This document shows, in pieces, positions 55,644 to 63,811 of a stretch of 64,000 nucleotides of DNA (position 1 is the first letter of the stretch; each line of letters begins with the position of its first letter). The DNA is from Hallella colorans (GTDB lineage: Bacteria; Bacteroidota; Bacteroidia; Bacteroidales; Bacteroidaceae). The stretch covers positions 165,630 to 229,629 of the forward strand of contig NZ_QENY01000001.1 of NCBI RefSeq assembly GCF_003096815.1, written 5' to 3'. The position numbers and the translations under genes are program-made. The notes beneath the pieces are model-generated. The model ran no database searches, was not told the origin of the DNA, and saw only the letters and a list, made by a program, of their open reading frames with translations.

Positions 55644-57752
55644 ATGAAAGGCTATGCAAAACCGTTATATGAATTTATAGAAGGCAATAAAATCCAATTT
55701 GTAATTCCTGTCTATCAGCGCAATTACGATTGGTTGATAGACAATTGCGACCAGCTGTTTAACGACTTGGTAAAGCTAAGTCGCTTAAACAGACATTCTC
55801 ATTTCTTTGGTTCTATCGTCACATCGTCTGCCGATAATAATAGCTACAATAGGTTGGTAATAGATGGCCAACAACGTTTGACCACCATTTCACTTCTTCT
55901 TTTGGCTGGAATAAAGGCAGTGAAAGATGACGCTATAAAAATAAGTGATAAGAAGAGAATTGAAGAAGCTTATGAGGTTTTCTTGAATGCTAAGTTCTGT
56001 AACGCCGAACGTAAAATTAAATTAGTCCCTATTGAGAATGACCGAATTGCCTACGACAAGATTTTTAATGATGAGGACTCTTTTAATGAAGACTCTAAGA
56101 TTACTCGCAATTATCGTCATTTCTATGAGAAGTTAACGAGAAGACCACAATTATTGTCATTTGACCAATTGCTTGATGCCATCGAACGCTTGCAAATCAT
56201 TTCAATAGAATTGGACCAAGATGATGATGCACAGCTCATTTTTGAAAGTCTTAACTCTACTGGATTGGCTCTTACAGAGGCAGACAAGATACGCAATTAT
56301 CTTCTAATGTCCTTGACACCAGAAGAACAACTGGAGTGTTTCAAGAACTATTGGCAAAAGATAGAACTTGCAACAGAAAGCCAACCAACAAGATTTTTGC
56401 GCGATTATCTCACCATCAAGCAACAGCTACAACGCCCTGTTCGTTTGTCTAATATTTATTACGAATGGAAGAAGTACATGGAAGGGCATGACCGTAAAGA
56501 AGAATTGATTGAAATGTTGGACTATGCACATTACTATCAGCAAGTGGTGGAGGCAAAACTCTTCACCGCCAAACTTTCTGAGAAAATGCGTCATATCTGC
56601 AATATCGAAACAGACGTGGCCAATGTATTCTTCATTCAATTTTTGAAGTATGCCTCTACCTATGAACTTTCGGAAGAAGAAGTGTACAAAGTGATTGACT
56701 TGGTGGAAAACTATTTGGCAAGACGTATTGTATGCAATATGCCCGGCAATGCACTTACGCAAGTGTTCTGTGCTTTGCATAAGGATGTACTGAAAAGTCT
56801 TGAAGAATATGCTTCTGCTAATATTGAACTTGATTATTCTTATTCAGATATATTGACTTTTCACATTATGCGTCGTGATGGCAACTATCAGTTGCCAAGA
56901 GATGTACAGTTTGTGGAATCAATAAAGAACCGAGATGCCTATCACATGCTTAAGCCGTTCCAAATTTTCCTCTTTGAAAGGTTGGAGAATTCTGTGCATG
57001 GTGAATACAATGACGTAGCTATTGACATGAAAAAGAAGGATGCCACTATTGAACATATTATGCCGCAAACACTCAGTGGAGAGTGGAAAGCAATGCTTGG
57101 TGATAATTTTGAAGAGATACAAGAGAAATACCTTCACACATTTGCCAACCTGACATTGACAGGCATCAATAGCGAACTTAGCAACAAGCCTTTTGCTATA
57201 AAGCGTGATGGCAAGTCAATCGGAAATGAAATATATCCAGGTTACAGAAATTCCAAGTATCGCTTGACTAAAAATGTCACTTTGTGCGAGAAGTGGACTG
57301 AAACTGAGTTGCAAAATCGCAGCAATGAAATTGTGGCAATATTTTTGCGTCTCTATCCATTGCCACAAACCACATTCAAGCCATTGCCTAAGCCTGTTGA
57401 TGAAGTGTCTCTGGAAGAGGAATCTTTCACTCCGACAAACAGGCAGCTAAAAGGCTTCCGTCTTTTTGGCAACGAATATACCGAGACAACATGGAAGGAA
57501 ATGCTATTACGAGTAGTTAAGATGGTTGAACAACAATATACAGACATTGTAGATACACTCTATGATGCTGAAGGCTTCTTTTGGTCAGCCCAACAAGCTG
57601 ATACAAGATATTGCACACAGATTGCTCCACAAAAATACTTGTGGACATCTATGGACAACAGAAGCAAGCTCCGCTGTTTACGATTCCTTTTTGAAAAGTG
57701 TGACATTGCCGAGTCTGAATTAGTAATGTTGCTTGAACCTATAAGAGAATAA
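55644..57752 (+). CDS. DUF262/DUF1524 protein (GmrSD-type)
   Basis: A 702-residue protein with an N-terminal DUF262 domain (IPVYQRNYDW at residues 21-30 and DGQQR at 74-78) and a central DUF1524 HNH-like domain (IEHIMPQ, E470-H471, followed by a later LTGIN and N-rich segment). This pairing is that of GmrSD-type restriction enzymes that attack modified DNA. The C-terminal 130 residues (FGNEYTETTWKEML, then VVKMVEQQYTDIVDTLYD) form an extra domain I cannot name. It sits between hsdM and an AlbA_2 gene and may extend the defence range of the island to modified phage DNA. Confidence 0.85.
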   Translation: MKGYAKPLYEFIEGNKIQFVIPVYQRNYDWLIDNCDQLFNDLVKLSRLNRHSHFFGSIVTSSADNNSYNRLVIDGQQRLTTISLLLLAGIKAVKDDAIKISDKKRIEEAYEVFLNAKFCNAERKIKLVPIENDRIAYDKIFNDEDSFNEDSKITRNYRHFYEKLTRRPQLLSFDQLLDAIERLQIISIELDQDDDAQLIFESLNSTGLALTEADKIRNYLLMSLTPEEQLECFKNYWQKIELATESQPTRFLRDYLTIKQQLQRPVRLSNIYYEWKKYMEGHDRKEELIEMLDYAHYYQQVVEAKLFTAKLSEKMRHICNIETDVANVFFIQFLKYASTYELSEEEVYKVIDLVENYLARRIVCNMPGNALTQVFCALHKDVLKSLEEYASANIELDYSYSDILTFHIMRRDGNYQLPRDVQFVESIKNRDAYHMLKPFQIFLFERLENSVHGEYNDVAIDMKKKDATIEHIMPQTLSGEWKAMLGDNFEEIQEKYLHTFANLTLTGINSELSNKPFAIKRDGKSIGNEIYPGYRNSKYRLTKNVTLCEKWTETELQNRSNEIVAIFLRLYPLPQTTFKPLPKPVDEVSLEEESFTPTNRQLKGFRLFGNEYTETTWKEMLLRVVKMVEQQYTDIVDTLYDAEGFFWSAQQADTRYCTQIAPQKYLWTSMDNRSKLRCLRFLFEKCDIAESELVMLLEPIRE

Positions 57753-57758
57753 AGTCAT

Positions 57759-59204
57759 ATGGAATATATAGATTTCAAGAAATTGATTGATGCTCTGACA
57801 GCCAAGCCAAAAGAAACAGAGTGGTTAGAGTTTAAACACAATTTTCATTCTAAAGAAGAGATAGGGAAAAGAATCTCAGCCTTGTCGAATAGTTCCTATT
57901 TGTGTAATATGCCATTTGGCTATATTGTATTCGGTGTTGATGATAAAAGTCATGATGTTGTTGGCACCGACTTGTACGGCAAACAAATAATGGTTGGCAA
58001 CGAAGAACTTGAATCTTGGCTATCAACTCGCTTGAATCCTCGTATAGACTTCGAGATTATTGACGATTTCAATTATGAGGATAAAGGTCATGTCTGTATC
58101 TTCAAAATTCCAGCAACAATCAATCGCCCTGTAAGTTTCCTACATGAAGCATACGTTAGAGTCGGCACAATAACACGCAAGTTGAAGGACTTTCCTGCAA
58201 AGGAGGCTAAGATTTGGAAAGGCGATCGTAAATCTTTGGAAAAGATTGTCTTGAAAAAAGGATTATCTGGTCAAGACGTTTTCTCCTACCTTAGTGCAGA
58301 AACTTATTTTGACATGATGCACTTACCTCTTCCACAAGATACAAATGGTATTTTGGATAGGTTTTTAGCTGAAAATTTGATAACGAAAGATGAGATTGGC
58401 TACAGTATTACTGAACTTGGGGCCATTCTGTTTGCCAAGCACCTATCTGATTTCGATGGTCTGAAGCGAAAAATGGTTAGAGTCATTGTCTATAAAGGCA
58501 AAAATAAGATTGAGACCATTCGTGAACAGACTTTCGATAAAGGCTATGCCATAGGCTTTGAAGAAATGGTTGCATGGATAAACAGCCAGCTGCCTGCCAA
58601 TGAGGAGATAGGCATGGCTTTAAGAAAGGATGCCCGTATGTACCCGGAAATATCCATTCGAGAATTGGCGGCAAACATGATTATTCATCAAGATTTTGCT
58701 GTACAGGGCTTTCCGATGATTGAAATCTATTCTGATCGTATTGAATTTTCCAACCCAGGGCAACCCCTTATCAGTGTGGAGCGTTTCATAGATGAATATC
58801 AGTCAAGAAACGATACTCTTGCAGACATCATGCGCAGAATGGGCATTTGTGAGGAAAAAGGTAGTGGTATGGATAAGACCATATTCTATGTGGAACTGTA
58901 TCAGTTACCACCAGTACGTTTCCAGCTCTATGAAAGCCGAACCACTGCAACGGTATTCTCTTATCGGAAATTTGCAGATTTGGATAAGTCCGAGAGAGTG
59001 AGGGCTTGTTATCAACACGCCTGTCTAAAATATGTCTCCAATGAAAAGATGAACAATCAATCTCTTCGCACACGCCTGGGCATAGAGGATAAGAATTATC
59101 CAATGGCATCAAGGATAATCAAGGATGCTTTGGAAGCGAAACTGATAAAAGAGGAAAAAGCAGAGGGAGGTAATAGGCATAACTATATCCCATATTGGGC
59201 ATAG
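57759..59204 (+). CDS. AlbA_2 / RecG-like ATP-binding protein
   Basis: A 481-residue protein with an N-terminal AlbA_2 (AAA_4) domain (EWLEFKHNFHSKEEI, then GYIVFGVDD) and a central HATPase_c_4-like domain (RELAANMIIHQDF, IEFSNPGQP, GSGMDKTIF). The C-terminus is a winged-helix-like tail (NNQSLRTRLGIEDKNYPMAS). Proteins of this type are often found inside Bacteroidota type I RM loci; they are thought to bind nucleic acid and regulate, but the function is not settled. It follows the DUF262 gene by six bases. Confidence 0.8.
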   Translation: MEYIDFKKLIDALTAKPKETEWLEFKHNFHSKEEIGKRISALSNSSYLCNMPFGYIVFGVDDKSHDVVGTDLYGKQIMVGNEELESWLSTRLNPRIDFEIIDDFNYEDKGHVCIFKIPATINRPVSFLHEAYVRVGTITRKLKDFPAKEAKIWKGDRKSLEKIVLKKGLSGQDVFSYLSAETYFDMMHLPLPQDTNGILDRFLAENLITKDEIGYSITELGAILFAKHLSDFDGLKRKMVRVIVYKGKNKIETIREQTFDKGYAIGFEEMVAWINSQLPANEEIGMALRKDARMYPEISIRELAANMIIHQDFAVQGFPMIEIYSDRIEFSNPGQPLISVERFIDEYQSRNDTLADIMRRMGICEEKGSGMDKTIFYVELYQLPPVRFQLYESRTTATVFSYRKFADLDKSERVRACYQHACLKYVSNEKMNNQSLRTRLGIEDKNYPMASRIIKDALEAKLIKEEKAEGGNRHNYIPYWA

Positions 59205-59206
59205 GC

Positions 59207-59314
59207 CATGTAACTACCATGTAACTGAAGGTTCAAATAAGTGCCAAATATAGCCCCAAACCCTCATACAATGGGGTATGGAGCATATACCGACCATGTA
59301 ACTGGCATGTAACT
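59207..59314 (+). repeat. CATGTAACT repeats upstream of hsdS
   Basis: CATGTAACT occurs four times as two pairs: 59207 and 59218, then 59295 and 59306. Within each pair the spacing is exactly 11 bases, about one DNA turn. The array occupies the 145-base gap before hsdS, where it could bind a regulator. Confidence 0.65.
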
Positions 59315-59349
59315 GAGATATGATTTGCAACTAAAATTAAGGATTCAAA

Positions 59350-60522
59350 ATGACAACAATGATAGATAACGAACAAAAGACACTTAATGTCCCAAATCTG
59401 AGATTCCCTGAATTTGAGGGGGAGTGGGAGGAATGTAGGTTGGGAGAGATTGGAAAGCTGTATAAAGGGGTTGGTATTTCAAAAGATCAATTATCAGATA
59501 ATGGTGAACCATGTATCTTATATGGAGAGCTTTATACCAAATATAAATCTGAAGTTATAAATGAAGTTATAAGTAAAACAAATATAAGCGATAAAAAATT
59601 GGTAAGAAGTAATGCTAATGATGTTATTATTCCCTGTTCAGGAGAGACTGCAGAAGATATTGCAACGGCTCGTTGTGTGTTGAATGATAATGTTCTTTTA
59701 GGAGGAGATTTAAATATTATACGCTTGCATAAGGACAATGGTTTATTTATGAGTTACCAGTTAAATGGTAAGCGTAAATACGATATAGCAAGAGTTTCGC
59801 AAGGTGTTTCAGTAGTACATCTTTATGGTGAACACTTAAAAGGAATAAAAACTTATTGTCCGAATTTAGATGAACAGAATAAAATTGCAACATTCTTATC
59901 CCTTCTTGACGAGCGTATCGCTACCCAAAACAAAATCATTGAGGAATTAAAGAAACTAAAGGTCTGCGTTAGAAGGCTAATATTCAGAACCCTTAATTGT
60001 TCATGGTTTTTATTATCGGAACTTGAAGCAAGTGGCGATATATGTCTTAAACGAGGCAATATTATTCCCAAGCACGAACATACAGATATATTTTGTTATC
60101 CAGTGTATTCTTCATCTGTACAAAACGGAGGTTTAATGGGATATAACAATACCTATATGTTCAATACCGAACTTGTAACTTGGTCTATAGACGGTGGCGG
60201 AAATTTCTTTTATCGGCACAAACATAAGTTCAATGTAACAAATGTCAGCGGTTATATGCAATTAAATGAAGCAAAATATAACTATCGCTTTGTCTCCGAG
60301 ATATTGTTATGGCAACATTCGTTTATGGTATTTGACTATCAAACAAAAGCACATCCAAGTGTCATAAGATCCATATATAAGTTACCAGATGTATCTCTTG
60401 CTGAGCAAGAACTAATAGCAAACATATTTAGATTGCTTGATGTTAAACTTCAGAATGAAATGACAATTCTGAAACAATATCAACAACAAAAGCAATATCT
60501 TCTCTGTCAAATGTTTATATAA
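59350..60522 (+). CDS. hsdS: type I restriction specificity subunit S (expressed copy)
   Basis: A 390-residue HsdS that recognises the DNA target. A conserved N-terminal strip (VPNLRFPEFEGEWEECRLGE) leads into target-recognition domain 1 (about 35-175). A central conserved helix follows (LSLLDERIATQNKIIEELKK, about 183-202), then target-recognition domain 2 (about 215-360) and a second helix (EMTILKQYQQQKQYLL). Conserved stretches match those of the inverted copy at 60515-61615, with which it can recombine. It is the copy joined to the promoter-bearing side of the operon. Confidence 0.92.
   Translation: MTTMIDNEQKTLNVPNLRFPEFEGEWEECRLGEIGKLYKGVGISKDQLSDNGEPCILYGELYTKYKSEVINEVISKTNISDKKLVRSNANDVIIPCSGETAEDIATARCVLNDNVLLGGDLNIIRLHKDNGLFMSYQLNGKRKYDIARVSQGVSVVHLYGEHLKGIKTYCPNLDEQNKIATFLSLLDERIATQNKIIEELKKLKVCVRRLIFRTLNCSWFLLSELEASGDICLKRGNIIPKHEHTDIFCYPVYSSSVQNGGLMGYNNTYMFNTELVTWSIDGGGNFFYRHKHKFNVTNVSGYMQLNEAKYNYRFVSEILLWQHSFMVFDYQTKAHPSVIRSIYKLPDVSLAEQELIANIFRLLDVKLQNEMTILKQYQQQKQYLLCQMFI
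59387..59436 (+). repeat. hsdS 5' inverted repeat, expressed copy
   Basis: 50 bases encoding the conserved HsdS N-terminal strip match the inverted copy at 61649-61698 with 7 mismatches. The last 15 (GAGTGGGAGGAATGT) are identical. Confidence 0.75.
59908..59942 (+). repeat. hsdS central inverted repeat, expressed copy
   Basis: 35 bases encoding the central helix (DERIATQNKII) match the inverted copy at 61134-61168 with two mismatches. ACCCAAAACAAAATCATTGA is identical in both. Crossing over here would swap target-recognition domain 2. Confidence 0.82.
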
Positions 60523-60531
60523 ACATTTGAC
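60506..60531. repeat. palindrome joining the two hsdS 3' ends
   Basis: A 26-bp perfect palindrome centred on TTATATAA. It encodes the last residues (QMFI) and stop of both convergent hsdS genes, which overlap by eight bases. It is the symmetrical middle of the invertible locus and may also act as a two-way terminator. Confidence 0.8.
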
Positions 60532-61615
60532 GGAGAAGGTATTGGCGTAATTTTTTATATAGATTTAAATGCTCAAGTTCGTTTTGTGAACAATTTTTTA
60601 GTCTTTGAATTTTCTGATAGAAAAAAGTTTGTTCTGATGATGATGGTATTCTTATTTTATATGACAAGAAATCTTCAGGCGAAACAGACATTCTTTCATA
60701 TACTGTGCCTTGCTCAAACTTTCGTATTTTTTCTATAAAATTACGATTGGTAAGATATAGCTCAATAAATCCAATATTGACTTTTTTTGAAACCTCAAAA
60801 GTTACATATATTGGTGAAAATATTAAATCACCATATATATTTCTACAAATAACCCCGAACTTTAAGTTGGCTGGATTATAACAAATATCATCAAGATGAG
60901 TAATTTTATATTTCTTATTTTCTTCTTTTACAAGGAAATCTCTATTCCAACGTTCTGTTTTTGGGAAAAGTCCATCTTTTGAAAGTGTTCCATGAACAAA
61001 CGTTCCATCTTTGCAACAATATTCATTTCTTTCTTTGAGGATATCTCCTAATCTTATACTTTTCATTTCTTGACTATGCGATAACTTCAAAAAATAGTTG
61101 TTACATATTCCTTTAATTAAAGATTCTAACTTGTCAATGATTTTGTTTTGGGTTGCGATGCGCTCGTCTATTAAAGATAGAAACTTTCCTATTTTTCCTT
61201 GTTCTGATAATGAGGCAAAGTTTAGTTTTACCTTACTTAATCCTTCTTGTCCAATATTAAAATGTTGTGCACCAGCTCCCATTGGAATTATTTTTCGTCG
61301 GGAGCAAGGGCTTGATAAAAGATATCTAAAGAATAAAGGATTATATTCTCCTTTCTTTTTTCCACGAATAACAAAACCACCAAATATAGCAGGGCGTTCG
61401 TCCATATAAACATTTGCTCTACCTACATCGTCCAATGTCTCTGAACTACGTTGAAATAAGATATCGCCTTTCTCTACTGAGAAGTTTAATTTCTCTTCTT
61501 CCGTAGCTTCAACTGTTGCCTTAATACAATCATAAGTAATAAAAATGTTGTTCAATATATCCATTACAGAAATAAATTTAGTTCCTTTACCAAATTTATT
61601 TGCTTTAGGATTCAA
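60515..61615 (-). CDS. hsdS: silent hsdS cassette, inverted
   Basis: A 366-residue HsdS-like frame convergent with the expressed copy. It has target-recognition domain 1 (to about residue 140), the central helix (LSLIDERIATQNKIIDKLES), domain 2 and the C-terminal helix ending LRQMFI. The target-recognition domains differ from those of the expressed copy. The conserved N-terminal strip (VPNIRFKEFEEEWEECFL) continues in frame upstream of the ATG to about 61711, but no start codon lies before it and no promoter is seen. It is therefore a donor cassette for recombination, not an independently expressed gene. Confidence 0.85.
   Translation of the reverse strand: MNPKANKFGKGTKFISVMDILNNIFITYDCIKATVEATEEEKLNFSVEKGDILFQRSSETLDDVGRANVYMDERPAIFGGFVIRGKKKGEYNPLFFRYLLSSPCSRRKIIPMGAGAQHFNIGQEGLSKVKLNFASLSEQGKIGKFLSLIDERIATQNKIIDKLESLIKGICNNYFLKLSHSQEMKSIRLGDILKERNEYCCKDGTFVHGTLSKDGLFPKTERWNRDFLVKEENKKYKITHLDDICYNPANLKFGVICRNIYGDLIFSPIYVTFEVSKKVNIGFIELYLTNRNFIEKIRKFEQGTVYERMSVSPEDFLSYKIRIPSSSEQTFFYQKIQRLKNCSQNELEHLNLYKKLRQYLLRQMFI
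61134..61168 (-). repeat. hsdS central inverted repeat, silent copy
   Basis: Inverted counterpart of 59908-59942, two mismatches in 35 bases. Confidence 0.82.
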
Positions 61616-61648
61616 ACCATTTTTAAATTCAAGGATATCAGATAGGAA

Positions 61649-61698
61649 ACATTCCTCCCACTCTTCCTCAAATTCTTTGAATCTGATATTTGGGACAT
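61649..61698 (-). repeat. hsdS 5' inverted repeat, silent copy
   Basis: Inverted counterpart of 59387-59436, 43 of 50 bases identical. It encodes the HsdS N-terminal strip upstream of the first ATG of the silent cassette. Confidence 0.75.
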
Positions 61699-61752
61699 AA
61701 GTTAATACTTTTCTCTAATTATTATGTACCTTTTCTAGATTAAGGATTAAAT

Positions 61753-62679
61753 ATGAAAGCAAAAACAATTAGAGAAATTGCGTTGGCTTGGAAAAGTGAA
61801 AAGCAACGCTACGTTAAGCAGTCCACCTATGCTGCTTATGTGTTGATTTTAGAGAACCATATACTGTCATCGTTTGGTGATTGTGAAGTTCTTAGTGAGA
61901 AACTTGTACAAGAGTTTGTGTTGCAAAAACTCAATGCCGGGCTCTGCATTAAAACGGTGAAAGACATGCTCATCGTATTGAGAATGGTGATGAAGTTTGG
62001 AGTGAAGAACGGTTGGATGAACTATTGCGAGTGGGACATCAAGTACCCAACCACAGAGGGCAACAGAGAAATAGAAGTGCTGACGGTGGCACAACACAAA
62101 AAGATACTCGATTTCATCAGGCAGAACTTCACATTCCGCAACCTTGGCATCTATATCAGTCTGACCACAGGCCTGCGCATCGGTGAGATATGCGGTTTGA
62201 AGTGGTCGGACATCAACACAGACACTGGCACAATCACCGTAAGCCGTACTATCGAGCGTATCTACATCGTAGAAGGTGAGCACAAACACACGGAGCTGGT
62301 TATAAACACACCAAAGACTAAGAATTCTTGCCGTGAGATACCGATGAACAAAGAACTATTGGCTATGGTGAAACCACTGAAAAAAGTAGTAAATGTTAAT
62401 TTTTATGTGCTGACCAACGAAGAAAAGCCTACTGAGCCACGAACCTATCGAAACTATTATCATCGGTTAATGAAGCATTTGGACATTCCCTGGCTGAAAT
62501 ATCATGGGCTGCGCCACAGTTTCGCCACACGCTGCATTGAAAGCAACTGTGACTATAAGACGGTTAGTGTGTTGCTCGGGCATGCGAACATCACTACAAC
62601 TCTCAACCTCTATGTCCATCCCAATATGGAACAGAAGAAGCGTTGTATTACGCAGATGCTTAAATACCTCAGGAAGTAA
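61753..62679 (+). CDS. tyrosine recombinase of the hsdS locus
   Basis: A 308-residue phage-integrase-type recombinase. An N-terminal SAM-like core-binding domain (about residues 1-95) precedes the catalytic domain with TGLRIGEICGLKW (Arg I), HGLRHSFATR (His-x-x-Arg), LGHANITTTLNLY (His and the nucleophile Tyr). All catalytic residues are present. Recombinases at this position invert hsdS segments in Bacteroidota type I RM loci. It lies 55 bases from the silent cassette repeat and is transcribed away from it. Confidence 0.92.
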   Translation: MKAKTIREIALAWKSEKQRYVKQSTYAAYVLILENHILSSFGDCEVLSEKLVQEFVLQKLNAGLCIKTVKDMLIVLRMVMKFGVKNGWMNYCEWDIKYPTTEGNREIEVLTVAQHKKILDFIRQNFTFRNLGIYISLTTGLRIGEICGLKWSDINTDTGTITVSRTIERIYIVEGEHKHTELVINTPKTKNSCREIPMNKELLAMVKPLKKVVNVNFYVLTNEEKPTEPRTYRNYYHRLMKHLDIPWLKYHGLRHSFATRCIESNCDYKTVSVLLGHANITTTLNLYVHPNMEQKKRCITQMLKYLRK

Positions 62680-62686
62680 TGCTGTT

Positions 62687-63115
62687 CTACATTTTTTTGC
62701 GATAGTCAACTGTCAAACTCACCGTCTGCTCTTGCAAGACGGTGAGTTCTTTTGTCAGCAGGATAAGTTCCTGTAACAATGCTTTTACACTTTTCTCAGT
62801 TGTATAAAGGTGCATCAGACGTACTACTTGATTATAGTTTGTCCCAATCCTATGTACTTGGGCTGTGAGTTCGGAGAGCTTGCGATAATACTCCACGGCG
62901 GACTTATCTACTGTGATTACTTTGAAACTCTCCCCGAGTATTCGGGCACGCACAAAATCGGATTTACTTACTGCGCCCGATTTGTTGTATAGGTCAATGG
63001 CACGCAGTTGGTCTTTCACATCGGGCATACGGGTGTCCCACCGGTCCCAATGGGGAACTTCTACTATGTTTCGGTGTCCGTAACAATTCTCATTGGCTAT
63101 TTCTAATTTTGGCAT
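62687..63115 (-). CDS. mobA: second MobA, orphaned from mobB
   Basis: A 142-residue paralog of the protein at 16190-16570. WDRWDTRMPDVKDQLRAIDL, SDFVRARILGESFKVITVDK and the C-terminal LTVDYRKK are closely shared. The N-terminus is 16 residues longer. In the first locus mobB starts at the overlapping ATG; here ATG is followed at once by TAG and by the 3' flank of the tyrosine recombinase gene. The relaxase partner is therefore lost, and the gene is likely inactive or acts in trans. It marks the right border of the RM island. Confidence 0.85.
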   Translation of the reverse strand: MPKLEIANENCYGHRNIVEVPHWDRWDTRMPDVKDQLRAIDLYNKSGAVSKSDFVRARILGESFKVITVDKSAVEYYRKLSELTAQVHRIGTNYNQVVRLMHLYTTEKSVKALLQELILLTKELTVLQEQTVSLTVDYRKKM

Positions 63116-63176
63116 AATCTTAATTGTTTTGTTTGTTGTCTAATCACGACTTTGGAGTGATTTAATCCCCTTTCGG

Positions 63177-63232
63177 GGCAAGGGCTTTTTGTGGGACAAA
63201 CGGTAGTTTGTGGTACAAAGACACACCTTGCC
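63177..63232 (-). other. second oriT-like hairpin
   Basis: GGCAAGG (63177-63183 on +) faces CCTTGCC (63226-63232), with ACAAAC/GTTTGT palindromes inside. The arrangement upstream of the second mobA mirrors that at 16084-16138, including the GTGTCTTTGT segment and the ACTCCAAAGTCGT block nearer the gene. Confidence 0.55.
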
Positions 63233-63340
63233 AGTATAAAGAAAGAGATAGTTTGTTATGTTCCATAAAGTAACTTTTCTGGGGTGCTTTTGATAGACGA
63301 GAGTTCAAAGTTCAAGAAGTAAATCAAGAGATAAGTTTAG

Positions 63341-63474
63341 ACTAATTTCTTGACTTACTGACTTTATGAGCTGACATATTTTTGACTAAAGTTAATTTTA
63401 ACTTAGGTCGAAACTAATTTCTTGACCAAAGTCACAACTGACCATTTGACTTAAGTCGCGACTGATTTCTTAAC
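63341..63474. repeat. degenerate 24-bp tandem repeats
   Basis: ACTAATTTCTTGAC starts at 63341 and 63413, and ACTGATTTCTTAAC at 63461. The gaps are 72 and 48 bases, both multiples of 24. Between them TTGAC-nnAAGTC-type units recur in the same phase (TTGACCAAAGTCACAAC, TTGACTTAAGTCGCGAC, TTAACTTAACTCATAAC). The array fills the gene-free stretch between the second mobA/oriT region and an excisionase-like gene. It looks like repeated protein binding sites. Confidence 0.6.
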
Positions 63475-63479
63475 TTAAC

Positions 63480-63791
63480 TCATAACTTACCTGTTTGCGG
63501 TATTGGATTATAATGCCTTTCAAGCATTGTCTGTATGTCGCTCTGCTTGTAAAGTATCTTCCCTCCTATTTTGTAGAAAGGAAGCGTTCCTAAGTTTCTG
63601 TACTCTTGGAGCGTACGTGTGCTGAGCCGTAATTGCCTGCAAACCTCCTCGCCAGTGAGGTAAACCTCTCCGCCTAACATCGGACGGGCTGTAGAACAAT
63701 AACGCTCCAGTTTCTTCAAAGTACCCTCCATCAACTGTGCAAACATCTGCATTTGAGGGTCTTGCTGTGTAATGATTTCTTTCTCTTCCAT
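63480..63791 (-). CDS. HTH_17 excisionase-like protein
   Basis: A 103-residue protein with a C-terminal MerR/HTH_17-type winged helix: YLTGEEVCRQLRLSTRTLQE then YRNLGTLPFYKIGGKILYKQ (about residues 45-85). Such proteins of CTnDOT-type elements (Xis2c, Xis2d-like) act in excision control. The N-terminal 40 residues are helical (MFAQLMEGTLKKLERY). A related gene lies directly upstream in tandem, separated by 20 bases. Confidence 0.82.
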   Translation of the reverse strand: MEEKEIITQQDPQMQMFAQLMEGTLKKLERYCSTARPMLGGEVYLTGEEVCRQLRLSTRTLQEYRNLGTLPFYKIGGKILYKQSDIQTMLERHYNPIPQTGKL

Positions 63792-63811
63792 AGTTCATTC
63801 ATTGTTTGAGT

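Noticed and set aside
59207..59314. CATGTAACT repeats as a CRISPR array
   Set aside because: Units are only 9-11 bases in two pairs, with no regular spacers and no cas genes in the window.
61753..62679. Tyrosine recombinase as the integrase of the whole conjugative element
   Set aside because: Its position directly beside inverted hsdS repeats and away from the excisionase-like pair fits local inversion; the element's own integrase is probably outside the window.
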